64,000 nucleotides of DNA, taken from positions 3,667 through 67,666 of the forward strand of contig PMOK01000091.1 in the NCBI GenBank assembly GCA_003162425.1, read 5' to 3'. This DNA comes from Bryobacterales bacterium (GTDB lineage: Bacteria > Acidobacteriota > Terriglobia > Bryobacterales > Bryobacteraceae). This document shows positions 36,459 through 43,887 of the stretch, in pieces. Below the pieces are notes generated by a model. It was not told the origin of the DNA, made no database searches, and worked only from the letters and a program-made list of their open reading frames with translations. Position 1 is the stretch's first letter. Every line of letters starts with the position of its first letter. The translations under genes were made by a program, and so were the position numbers.

Positions 36459-37160
36459 TTACTTTGCCGACACCAGGCGAGCGATTCCGAATGCCGCGGC
36501 GGCTGCTAATCCGCCGATCACCATGGTTCGAAGCGCGCTCGGAACCAGCGACATTCCGGTGTAGTGACCCTTGATGGCTCCAAAGATCGCGAGCGCCACC
36601 AGTGTCGCTATAACGGAAGCAATCAATGCGGAATAAGGCGTGCCCATCAACATGTACGGCGTGAGCGGAATCAATCCACCGGCGATGTAAGCGCACGCGA
36701 TGGTAGAGGCGCTGCGCACGGCCCGTTTGGGATCTGGCTCTTCAAGTCCCAGCTCGAATCGCATCATGAAATCGATCCACTGCTTGGGCCGCTGGCGCAG
36801 CGAGTCCACTATGGGAACGGCTTCCTGCTTGGTCAACCCATAGTTTTCGAAAACCTCGAGCACTTCACGCGCCTCTTCTTCCGGGATCTCTTCCACCTCG
36901 CGCTGTTCGCGGCGGAGCTCACTCTGGTAGTGATCGGAGTCATTACGCGCTGCCAGATATCCGCCCAAGCCCATGGCGATGGAGCCGGCTGCGATTTCAG
37001 CCAAGCCAGCCACCACGATAATGCGAGTGGTAATGTCGGCGCCAGACAACCCGGCCGCCAACGCGAATGGAACGGTAAGCCCGTCCGCCATTCCGATTAC
37101 CACATCGCGTACGAATTCCGAAGCCGTGAAGTGCGTCTCAATGTGCGGCGTTTGCGGCAT
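36459..37160 (-). CDS. VIT1/CCC1-family transporter
   Basis: Membrane protein of 233 residues of the vacuolar iron transporter family, which moves Fe2+ or Mn2+. FVRDVVIGMADGLTVPFALAAG and GSIAMGLGGYLAAR match helices 1 and 2. A cytoplasmic Glu-rich loop (REQREVEEIPEEEAREVLEVF, about 84-105), typical of the metal-binding region, and three C-terminal helices follow. The substrate is not decidable. Its first eight codons (MPQTPHIE) lie inside a relic of the uvrA 3' end read in another frame, so the N-terminus may be new or the start misplaced. It is transcribed in the same direction as uvrA. Confidence 0.9.
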   Translation of the reverse strand: MPQTPHIETHFTASEFVRDVVIGMADGLTVPFALAAGLSGADITTRIIVVAGLAEIAAGSIAMGLGGYLAARNDSDHYQSELRREQREVEEIPEEEAREVLEVFENYGLTKQEAVPIVDSLRQRPKQWIDFMMRFELGLEEPDPKRAVRSASTIACAYIAGGLIPLTPYMLMGTPYSALIASVIATLVALAIFGAIKGHYTGMSLVPSALRTMVIGGLAAAAAFGIARLVSAK

Positions 37161-37187
37161 GTTCTTTCAAGTATCGCCCAGTGTAGG
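37145..37187. repeat. Direct repeat of uvrA 3' end, left copy
   Basis: 37 of 43 bases match 37987-38029, the true end of uvrA. On the minus strand this copy still reads PYTGRYLKEHAANAAH followed by TGA (37138-37140), against SYTGQYLKECAANAAR and TGA in uvrA. It lies at the start of the VIT gene, 842 bp from the other copy, with the AbrB/PIN pair between them. Confidence 0.9.
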
Positions 37188-37272
37188 GCGATGGTTGGCA
37201 CGGGTCTCAGGTCCCGAGACACTGACGTCACGCGCGCCGCCGCGTGTGAGACAATCTTACTGGAGTCTTACC

Positions 37273-37539
37273 ATGGAAAAAACCCGGCTTTCGACCAAAG
37301 GCCAGATCATCCTGCCGAAGGGCATCCGTGTTTCTCGTGCTTGGGGCCCCGGCACGGAGTTTACTGTCGAAGAGACCGGCGGCGGTGTCCTACTCCGTCC
37401 CGCCGCCCGCTTCCCGGCTAGCGAGCTTGACGACGTGGCCGGCTGTCTGCGGTCAAAACGCAAACCGAAAACGCCCTCCGAGATGCGTGCCGCCATTGGC
37501 TCGGAAGTGAAGCGACGCCATGATCGCGGTCGATACTAA
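37273..37539 (+). CDS. SpoVT-AbrB-domain antitoxin
   Basis: DNA-binding protein of 88 residues. RLSTKGQIILPKGIR is the AbrB swapped-hairpin motif, followed by GPGTEFTVEETGGGVLLRP; the C-terminal part would wrap around the toxin. The gene overlaps the PIN-domain gene by 20 bases, the usual antitoxin-toxin order, and the pair is probably self-repressed through this protein. The ATG at 37273 is used because it begins the domain; longer frames upstream run across the VIT gene on the other strand. Confidence 0.92.
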   Translation: MEKTRLSTKGQIILPKGIRVSRAWGPGTEFTVEETGGGVLLRPAARFPASELDDVAGCLRSKRKPKTPSEMRAAIGSEVKRRHDRGRY

Positions 37540-37918
37540 CGTATTGGTGAGGCTGCTGACCGGTGACGACTCGAAGCAGGAGGCGGCCCGCTCCCTATTC
37601 GCCCGTGAGCCAATCTGGATCGCGAAAACCGTGTTGCTCGAAACCGGCTGGGTGCTCCGCAGTCTGTACGGACTTGAGGAGGCTGAGATTCTAGCCGCAT
37701 TCACGAAGTTGCTGGGACTCGAGAACGTGCATGCCGAGGATGAATCATCGGTGGCTGCCGCTCTGGCGCTCACGACGCGAGGAATTGAATTCGCCGACGC
37801 ATTGCATTTGTGTAGCAGGCCCCCCGGCGCGGCATTCGTCTCTTTCGACAAGTCCTTCGTTCAGCGCGCGAGGCGTGCAGGCGTATCTGATATTTCCAAC
37901 ATTTCAGTGAAGGAGTGA
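37520..37918 (+). CDS. PIN-domain ribonuclease toxin (VapC-like)
   Basis: Protein of 132 residues with a complete PIN fold. The acidic residues expected to bind metal are Asp5 (MIAVDTNVLVRLL), Glu41 (VLLETGW), Asp93 (EFADALHL) and Asp110 (SFDKSF), all present, so it should be an active RNase when not bound by the AbrB-type antitoxin encoded just upstream. The RNA target is unknown. The pair is carried on the + strand between two copies of the uvrA 3' end. Confidence 0.93.
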   Translation: MIAVDTNVLVRLLTGDDSKQEAARSLFAREPIWIAKTVLLETGWVLRSLYGLEEAEILAAFTKLLGLENVHAEDESSVAAALALTTRGIEFADALHLCSRPPGAAFVSFDKSFVQRARRAGVSDISNISVKE

Positions 37919-37979
37919 GAACCGCGATGTCACGATCCAAGCTTAGTCGATTACGCAGCTCTGGCCCACAGAATGCCCT

Positions 37980-40829
37980 TCACCTCGCGGCGTTTGCGGC
38001 ACATTCTTTCAAGTACTGCCCCGTATAGGAATTGGGCGCGGCCGCGATTTGCTCCGGGGTGCCTTCGGCCACGATTTCGCCACCACGATCGCCGCCTTCC
38101 GGTCCCAGATCAATCACCCAGTCGGCGCTGCGGATTACATCCAGATTGTGCTCGATGATCAGAATGCTCCCGCCGTTTTCTATCAGCCGCTCGAAAGCGG
38201 ACAGGAGTTTCGCGATGTCGTCGAAATGCAAGCCCGTGGTCGGCTCATCGAAAATGTACAAAGCGCCGTTACATGTGGCCTGCGCTAAATGTGCAGCCAA
38301 CTTCACGCGCTGCGCTTCACCACCGCTCAGCGTGGTGGCCGATTGTCCCAGCCTCAGGTAGCCCAAGCCCACCTCGTCCAGGACCTTGAGCTTTGTCACC
38401 AGCCGCTTGCTTTCGGAAAAGAACGACAGCCCTTCTTTCACCGTCAACTGCAGCACCTCATGAATGTTCAAACCCTGGTATCGGATGTCGAGAATGCTGC
38501 TCTTGAAACGCGTTCCCTTACACTCTTCGCACAGCAGTTCAACGTCGGCCAGGAACTGCATTTCCACCGTGACAGTGCCATCGCCCTGGCAATTTTCGCA
38601 ACGCCCGCCCGGGATGTTGAACGAGAAATGGCCGCCGTTATAGCCGCGCTTTTTGGCATCCGGAGTGGAAGCGAAAATGTCTCGGATCACGTCGAAGGCC
38701 TTGATGTAAGTCACCGGATTCGATCGCGGGGTTCGGCCGATGGGCGATTGATCTACCAGGATCACCTCGCGCAACAGCTCCGTCTTCTCCACGCGCCGGC
38801 ACGTAATCTTCTCAGCCGCACGCTCGGTCTCTTCGTCCGACGCTTCCTGGGCCGGCTGCCGCAGCTTCCGTTCGATGGATTGAAAGATCACGTCATGCAC
38901 CAGCGTGGATTTGCCGGATCCTGAAACTCCTGTGACCGCCACCATCATGTTGAGCGGGATCGCGACATCGATGCCTTTCAGGTTGTGGGCGCGTGCGCCG
39001 AAGAACTTGACCACTCGCTTGGGATCCACTCGGCGGCGCTTCGCCACTCGCGCGGCGCGCATCTCGCCCCGTAGATAACGCGATGTGAGCGAGCCCGCTC
39101 CGTCCCGCAGGATTTTGCCGTAGGAGCCTTCAAAGATAATGCGGCCACCCAGTTCTCCCGCGCCGGGTCCCATATCGACGATATGATCGGCGGCGCGCAT
39201 CACGTCGGCGTCATGCTCCACCACCACAATGGTGTTGCCAAGATCGCGCAGTTCTTCCAGGATGCGGATCAGGCGGCCGGTGTCGCGGCTGTGCAGCCCA
39301 ATGGACGGTTCATCCAGCACGTAGCAAGCGCCCACTAACCTTGAACCGAGGCATGTTGCGAGCTGAATGCGTTGCGCTTCGCCACCGGAGAGCGTCGAGG
39401 ACAGGCGGTCCAGCGTCAGATAATCGAGACCGACGTCATTCAAGAATTTCAGCCGCTGCCGGATCTCCACCAGGATCTTGTCGGCGATGGCGGATTCCTC
39501 AGGCGTAAGATCCAATTCTCGAAAGAATTCGTAGGCCTGCGCGATGTTCAACCGCACGATGTCCGCGATGGTCCGCCCGCAGATTCGGACGTTCAATGCT
39601 TCCGGGCGCAGCCGCGACCCTTTGCAATCCGGACACTCCGCATATCCACGATAGCGGCTCAGGAATACGCGGACGTGAACTTTATATTTCTTGGTCTCAA
39701 CCTCGGCGAAGAACTTGTGAACATGATCGTGGACTAGCGCCTGTTCTTCAGCCGTCAAATCGCAGAACGGCACGTTCCAGCGCATTTTGCCGCGCGTGGA
39801 TTTGCGGAAATGATTCGCGTACCATTGATGCTGTTCTTTGGTCCACGGCTGGACAGCGCCATCATCGAGCGATAGGCTTGGATCGGGAATGACCAGGTCC
39901 ATGTCATAGTCAATGGTGTTGCCGAAACCCTGACAGCGTGGGCACGCGCCCATGGGATTGTTGAAGCTGAAAAGTCCCGGCTCCGGAGTAGCCAACTCGA
40001 TACCGCACTGTTTGCATGCGAACTTCTCGTTGAAGAGCAGAGTGGTTGGTGGCGGATGCTGCGGCGTGGCTTCCTCGAAGATTACTTCGCCGCCTTCGCG
40101 GTAGCAGATTTCCGTGGTGTCGACGATCCGTTGGTGCAGGTCGGGAGTGATGACGAAACGGTCCACCAGAATGAAAACCGGCTGCGTGAAGTCGATGTCG
40201 AGCAATGATTCCGGAGTGGAGAATTCGAAAACGCGGCCCTTTTGATAGAGGCGGTTGAAACCTTTCTTGCGCAGCTCGAACAGATGATCGCGCAATGCTT
40301 CCGTGGTGGCGCCGCGCCGAACCGGAAATAGCGCGTACCAGCGCGAGCCCTCCTTCTGCTGGAGCATGGTTTGCGCCACTTGATCCACCGTGTCCCGCAC
40401 CACCTGCTGGCCGCACTTAGGACAATAGCTGCGGCCCACGCGAGCGTAGAGCAGCCGCAGGAAGTCGTAAATCTCGGTTGAAGTGGCGACCGTGGATCGC
40501 GGATTCCGCGTGGTGTTTTTCTGACGAATGGCGATGGGCGGCGCGATGCCTGAGATTTCGTCCACATCCGGCTTTTCCATGCGTTCCAGGAATTGCCGCG
40601 CGTAGGCGGAAAGCGATTCCACGTAGCGCCGCTGCCCTTCGGCGTAGACCGTATCAAAAACGAGTGACGATTTGCCCGAGCCGGACACGCCGGTCACGAC
40701 GGTGAGTTGATTGTGCGGAATCGCGAGCGAGACGTTCTTGAGATTGTGGACTCGCGCTCCACGGATAAGGATAGATTCTTCCAAGGGGTTGCTTCGGGAA
40801 AGCGGGACCTGCCCGCCGTCTAGCTTCAT
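37980..40829 (-). CDS. uvrA: Excinuclease ABC subunit A
   Basis: Protein of 949 residues, the damage-sensing ATPase of nucleotide excision repair. Both ABC modules are complete: Walker A motifs GVSGSGKSSLVFDT and GVSGSGKSTLVHDV, signatures LSGGEAQRIQLA and LSGGEAQRVKLA. Zinc-finger cysteines are in place (CKQCG...CPRCQ, CENCQGDG...CEECKG). The ATG at 40829 is preferred to a TTG 18 bases upstream; the conserved sequence starts soon after (LEESILIRGARVHNLKNV). The last 43 bases or so recur as a direct repeat at 37145-37187. Confidence 0.96.
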   Translation of the reverse strand: MKLDGGQVPLSRSNPLEESILIRGARVHNLKNVSLAIPHNQLTVVTGVSGSGKSSLVFDTVYAEGQRRYVESLSAYARQFLERMEKPDVDEISGIAPPIAIRQKNTTRNPRSTVATSTEIYDFLRLLYARVGRSYCPKCGQQVVRDTVDQVAQTMLQQKEGSRWYALFPVRRGATTEALRDHLFELRKKGFNRLYQKGRVFEFSTPESLLDIDFTQPVFILVDRFVITPDLHQRIVDTTEICYREGGEVIFEEATPQHPPPTTLLFNEKFACKQCGIELATPEPGLFSFNNPMGACPRCQGFGNTIDYDMDLVIPDPSLSLDDGAVQPWTKEQHQWYANHFRKSTRGKMRWNVPFCDLTAEEQALVHDHVHKFFAEVETKKYKVHVRVFLSRYRGYAECPDCKGSRLRPEALNVRICGRTIADIVRLNIAQAYEFFRELDLTPEESAIADKILVEIRQRLKFLNDVGLDYLTLDRLSSTLSGGEAQRIQLATCLGSRLVGACYVLDEPSIGLHSRDTGRLIRILEELRDLGNTIVVVEHDADVMRAADHIVDMGPGAGELGGRIIFEGSYGKILRDGAGSLTSRYLRGEMRAARVAKRRRVDPKRVVKFFGARAHNLKGIDVAIPLNMMVAVTGVSGSGKSTLVHDVIFQSIERKLRQPAQEASDEETERAAEKITCRRVEKTELLREVILVDQSPIGRTPRSNPVTYIKAFDVIRDIFASTPDAKKRGYNGGHFSFNIPGGRCENCQGDGTVTVEMQFLADVELLCEECKGTRFKSSILDIRYQGLNIHEVLQLTVKEGLSFFSESKRLVTKLKVLDEVGLGYLRLGQSATTLSGGEAQRVKLAAHLAQATCNGALYIFDEPTTGLHFDDIAKLLSAFERLIENGGSILIIEHNLDVIRSADWVIDLGPEGGDRGGEIVAEGTPEQIAAAPNSYTGQYLKECAANAAR
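37987..38029. repeat. Direct repeat of uvrA 3' end, right copy (functional)
   Basis: This copy encodes the C-terminal SYTGQYLKECAANAAR of UvrA. It matches the left copy at 37 of 43 positions, in the same orientation. Confidence 0.9.
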
Positions 40830-40874
40830 TATCTCAAGAACCCTCAATATGCGAAAGGGGCGCAGACGAGTCGG

Positions 40875-41849
40875 CTACTTAACCGCAACGCAGAGCGCTG
40901 CACCATCGAAGCTAAGGATGCCGATACTGACTGTCAAATTCGAGACGCCGCCATTTGACGGACAGGAAGGCGTTCCGGGCGGCGGCTGGGGGACTGTGAA
41001 GTTGATTTGATAGAGTCCAACCGAACCAGGAGTTAGTCCAGCAAAAACGAGATTCGGGTGCTGTGTCTGGTACAGCGGATACTTCGGCGGGGCGTTGGGA
41101 CTAAAATCAAAGCCAATTTGAACCGGCACCATCGCCGACGATGGACTCGGCTGCCCCGTTTGGGCCGGCGGAGTAGTTGGTCCTAGGCCTAGCGCGTACA
41201 TCACCAGTTGTTCGCCAGGCTCAGCAGGGCGAACAAAGCCTTGGCTGTTAACCGCTGGCGTACCGTCGGAGTGAAAGGCCAATCCCCCACAAGGCGCGTT
41301 GGCGAGAGCAGCGGTTGATCTTGCAAGACCCTGTCCATTGTCGCAAGCCGTGATGACATGGATCTGGTCATTCAGAGTATTCATCGCGACTGCGACCTTC
41401 GCGACACCCCCTTCCGAGATGATGACGTCGACGCTTACGGCTGCATTGGCCGGCGCGCCGCTGACTGGAATTTCAAACGGTATCTGGACGGTAATGGCCA
41501 CGAAAGATCGGCAGGGATGAGAGTGCTGGAGGAGAAACAGATCGGTCACGAAAACTGTTCCGGTGCAACTCGAAAATGGCACCACCGCGAAAATGGGAAC
41601 CGGCAATCCCTGCACCGAGATCGATATGTCCGCCAGCGTGGTGGGCAGAGGCACAGAGTCAGCAAAGACCGGGCCAGTCAAGCTTGCCCCGACCTCTTGA
41701 ACATACAGCCTGAGCACTTGGCCTGGCGCGACCGTGGCGCCTGTAGGTAGCAGATAGCCGCTGGCCACCAAGGAATCCGGCGGCTGCGCCAGTAAGCAGA
41801 CACTGGCTAGCGGGACTAATGCCGTAACCAGCAGCAAGCGTCTGAACAT
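40875..41849 (-). CDS. Secreted protein with TIGR03437-like C-terminal region
   Basis: Protein of 324 residues. Signal peptide about 1-21 (MFRRLLLVTALVPLASVCLLA). Segments such as VAPGQVLRLYVQEVG, PVNSQGFVRPAEPGEQLVMYALGLGP and FAGLTPGSVGLYQINFTVP match the pattern of the Solibacter TIGR03437 domain, here spread over nearly the whole protein. The start at 41849 is supported by AGGAG about 7 bp upstream and by the signal peptide. The function is unknown; it is presumably exported. It stands downstream of the GGDEF-like gene with a terminator between them. Confidence 0.82.
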   Translation of the reverse strand: MFRRLLLVTALVPLASVCLLAQPPDSLVASGYLLPTGATVAPGQVLRLYVQEVGASLTGPVFADSVPLPTTLADISISVQGLPVPIFAVVPFSSCTGTVFVTDLFLLQHSHPCRSFVAITVQIPFEIPVSGAPANAAVSVDVIISEGGVAKVAVAMNTLNDQIHVITACDNGQGLARSTAALANAPCGGLAFHSDGTPAVNSQGFVRPAEPGEQLVMYALGLGPTTPPAQTGQPSPSSAMVPVQIGFDFSPNAPPKYPLYQTQHPNLVFAGLTPGSVGLYQINFTVPQPPPGTPSCPSNGGVSNLTVSIGILSFDGAALCVAVK

Positions 41850-41990
41850 GGAATCTCCTCTCAGCGATCGCAATTGACGCACCGGATGGGTCGCCCGGAC
41901 GCGGTGAGTGCTGTGTCTATAAGCGATTTTCGAAAGATTTACGCTGTTACGAACAGCAGAGCACGCGGGATTCCAACTGAACGAGAACTA

Positions 41991-42049
41991 AAAAAACTCC
42001 AGAAGCCGCTCCTCCGATTTTATGTATGACCTTTGGCGGCTTCTGGAGT
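41991..42049 (-). terminator. Intrinsic terminator for the minus-strand GGDEF-like gene
   Basis: Reading the minus strand, a perfect 14-bp stem (42049-42036 with 42009-41996, ACTCCAGAAGCCGC and its complement) with a 26-nt loop is followed at once by a run of six T (41996-41991). It begins 28 bp after the stop codon at 42078. Confidence 0.85.
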
Positions 42050-42077
42050 GTTAACCCACGAAGAAGGATAAAGAGGG

Positions 42078-42695
42078 TTAAACAACCTTTCTGTTGCGTT
42101 TCACAGATTCCATGGAATTGATCTTTCGATGCCGATTAATTTGGTTCATGCGATGGACGGCGGCGTCAACGGCTTCCGAAAGCGGTTTTTCCGGCGCGCC
42201 GATTCCACCCCAGCTAAACAGCAGGCAGCATGCTCCGCGCCCGCGTTGCTGGAACTCCCAGAGCTGTTCAGAGATTTGATTCAAGCGGCGCTGAGCTTCG
42301 GCGCCTTGCGTACCCGGACAGATCATCACGAACTCGTCTTCGGTGGTCCGGCAACCGAAATCGTTTTCACCCAGCAGTCCCGCGATACAAGCGGTGACTA
42401 ATTGCAGCAAGGCTTCATCATGGGATGAATGGCGGTGCGCTCTTACAAGGTCGATCAGTACAACCAGACCGGTGAACGGCTTGTTGATACGTAAGAGCAC
42501 TTCGAGAGTCCACCGGTTAAACATCCCGGCCGGAACCAGATGCTGGTTCGCTGGAATTGGAGTGACATCGATAACAACCCCCAGTCCCATTTCCGACTTG
42601 GCCATTATGCGTGGAGCAGCGGACTGAGCCCGCGATTCCGGCTGGTCCCACAGAAAAGCATCCACCGTAACAGACTGTGCCAAGTTGCTCGTCAT
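42078..42695 (-). CDS. Degenerate GGDEF-domain protein
   Basis: Protein of 205 residues whose C-terminal two-thirds align by eye with diguanylate cyclase domains: RWTLEVLLRI, LVVLIDLVRAHRHSSHDEALLQLVTACI and DFGCRTTEDEFVMICPG. The signature GGDEF is changed to TEDEF (118-122 region) and the metal-binding DxD is DLV, so it is very unlikely to make c-di-GMP. It could be a binding or scaffold protein. The first 50 residues are not recognised. The ATG at 42695 overlaps the stop of a 48-residue small ORF (TAATG), so the two are translationally coupled. A strong intrinsic terminator follows. Confidence 0.7.
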   Translation of the reverse strand: MTSNLAQSVTVDAFLWDQPESRAQSAAPRIMAKSEMGLGVVIDVTPIPANQHLVPAGMFNRWTLEVLLRINKPFTGLVVLIDLVRAHRHSSHDEALLQLVTACIAGLLGENDFGCRTTEDEFVMICPGTQGAEAQRRLNQISEQLWEFQQRGRGACCLLFSWGGIGAPEKPLSEAVDAAVHRMNQINRHRKINSMESVKRNRKVV

Positions 42696-42841
42696 TAGCG
42701 TACTTCTTCCCTCCCGGCGCTCCACGACAGCATCGCTCGCGAGAGTTCTTGCCTAGCCTTCAGAAAATCAAGCCCCACGATCATGCCCGCGGCGGCTAGA
42801 ATTCCGAAGCTCAAAATCTGGATTGCAGTTTGGAGTTCCAT
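42695..42841 (-). CDS. Small membrane-protein ORF coupled to the GGDEF-like gene
   Basis: A 48-residue frame from ATG 42841 to TAA 42695-42697. The product has one hydrophobic stretch (about residues 6-25, AIQILSFGILAAAGMIVGLD) followed by a charged tail (FLKARQELSRA... SAGREEVR), the shape of a single-pass membrane peptide. Its stop codon overlaps the start of the GGDEF-like gene as TAATG. A ribosome-binding site is poor: AAGGA lies right against the ATG. It could instead be a leader peptide that sets translation of the gene below. No family was recognised. Confidence 0.5.
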   Translation of the reverse strand: MELQTAIQILSFGILAAAGMIVGLDFLKARQELSRAMLSWSAGREEVR

Positions 42842-43001
42842 TTCCTTGATTGAAGTGTACAAGCAGGCCAAAGGGTGACCAATAGCTCCTGAGATTCAAA
42901 AAGGGATGGTACGAAGTGAAGCTCGATCCAACGGACCGGCTAGAGCGGAAGTACTACAACATCGAGGCGGTAGGTTGGCGATGTCCCCGCGCTCTCGCGT
43001 G

Positions 43002-43820
43002 TCACTCTGGGAAGCGGCGTCCGGGAAAGGACGCTTGCGGCTTCTTTTGAGCAGGAGCGGCGCTATTAGCGTGCGGCTGCGACATCGAGTTGCTGAAATC
43101 CAGCTCGGAAGTGGTGAACTGCAATTGCCGGTCTAGGACCATCTCCATCGTGGTACCCCTCGCCAGCACAGCCTCGGGTCCGCGAGTGAGCAACACGCCG
43201 ACCAATCCGGCAGCAGCTCCAGCGGCAGCTCCGATGCCCGCACCCATACCGGGATGTCCGGCGGCAGCGCCAGCCAGTCCACCGATGCCCGCGCCAGCGC
43301 CTGCGGCTTCACCGATCGTTTTCACGTCGCCGGCCTTGTTACCGTCGCTCTTTACCTTGCCTTCGGTCTTATCCAGCGTACCGGGGGCTGTTCCATCCAG
43401 GCTGCCGATGCGAGCGCGGAAATCGCGCGTCACTCCGTTCGGCAGCGTCAATGAGTCAAACCGGACGTACAACTCACCGCGCCCGTGCACCCTCCCCGGG
43501 CGCTTTACCGATGTGACCGTGCCCGCCACGTAGCTTCCTGGCGGAATCACAATGCGGCCATTGGCAAGGATTGGAAAAACGGTTTCGAGATAAATTCGTT
43601 CCCCTTCAGCCGCCGTTTTGGTGCTGATGCTATTGATCATGCTCAGCGGCACTTTGGTGCCGGAGGGAATCAGAAAGTCGTCGGCGGGGCTGGCGGACTG
43701 CTTGACGTCAGCAATCTTCGTATCCGAAGCAGGACTGGCGGGAGGATTCTGCTCCTGAGCGCCGAGCGAGAGAACGGTCGCGATCGCAACACACCCCAAA
43801 CGTAAGTGCATACAATTCAT
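43002..43820 (-). CDS. Secreted glycine-zipper protein, TrbI/VirB10-like beta region
   Basis: Protein of about 272 residues with a signal peptide (MNCMHLRLGCVAIATVLSLGA). The middle (about 45-140) reads like the beta-domain found in TrbI/VirB10-type proteins (IPSGTKVPLSMINSISTKTA, GSYVAGTVTSV, ELYVRFDSLTLPNGV). A strongly Gly/Ala-rich segment (about 165-215, GAGAGIGGLAGAAAGHPG) looks like a glycine-zipper membrane segment. No conjugation genes are nearby, so a stand-alone envelope role is more likely than type IV secretion. Starts at 43832, 43820 and 43811 are all possible. Confidence 0.65.
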   Translation of the reverse strand: MNCMHLRLGCVAIATVLSLGAQEQNPPASPASDTKIADVKQSASPADDFLIPSGTKVPLSMINSISTKTAAEGERIYLETVFPILANGRIVIPPGSYVAGTVTSVKRPGRVHGRGELYVRFDSLTLPNGVTRDFRARIGSLDGTAPGTLDKTEGKVKSDGNKAGDVKTIGEAAGAGAGIGGLAGAAAGHPGMGAGIGAAAGAAAGLVGVLLTRGPEAVLARGTTMEMVLDRQLQFTTSELDFSNSMSQPHANSAAPAQKKPQASFPGRRFPE

Positions 43821-43887
43821 CCCCGTGGCCATTCTTTATTTTAAACGTAATCGACGAATGAATGGGTTTCGGCCGGGAGCGCAAAAC

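Noticed and set aside
36564-37421. A long + strand frame across the VIT gene
   Set aside because: It is antisense to a clear membrane transporter. The resemblance of RRLRHVLSSIAQCR here to RRLRHILSSTAPYR at 37973 is only the antisense of the uvrA-tail repeat.
36973-37539. A 188-residue start for the AbrB antitoxin
   Set aside because: The first 100 residues are antisense to VIT and unlike any antitoxin; the ATG at 37273 begins the domain.
43002-43820. A type IV secretion (VirB10) component
   Set aside because: Only a beta-region resemblance is seen, without the proline-rich linker or any neighbouring conjugation gene.
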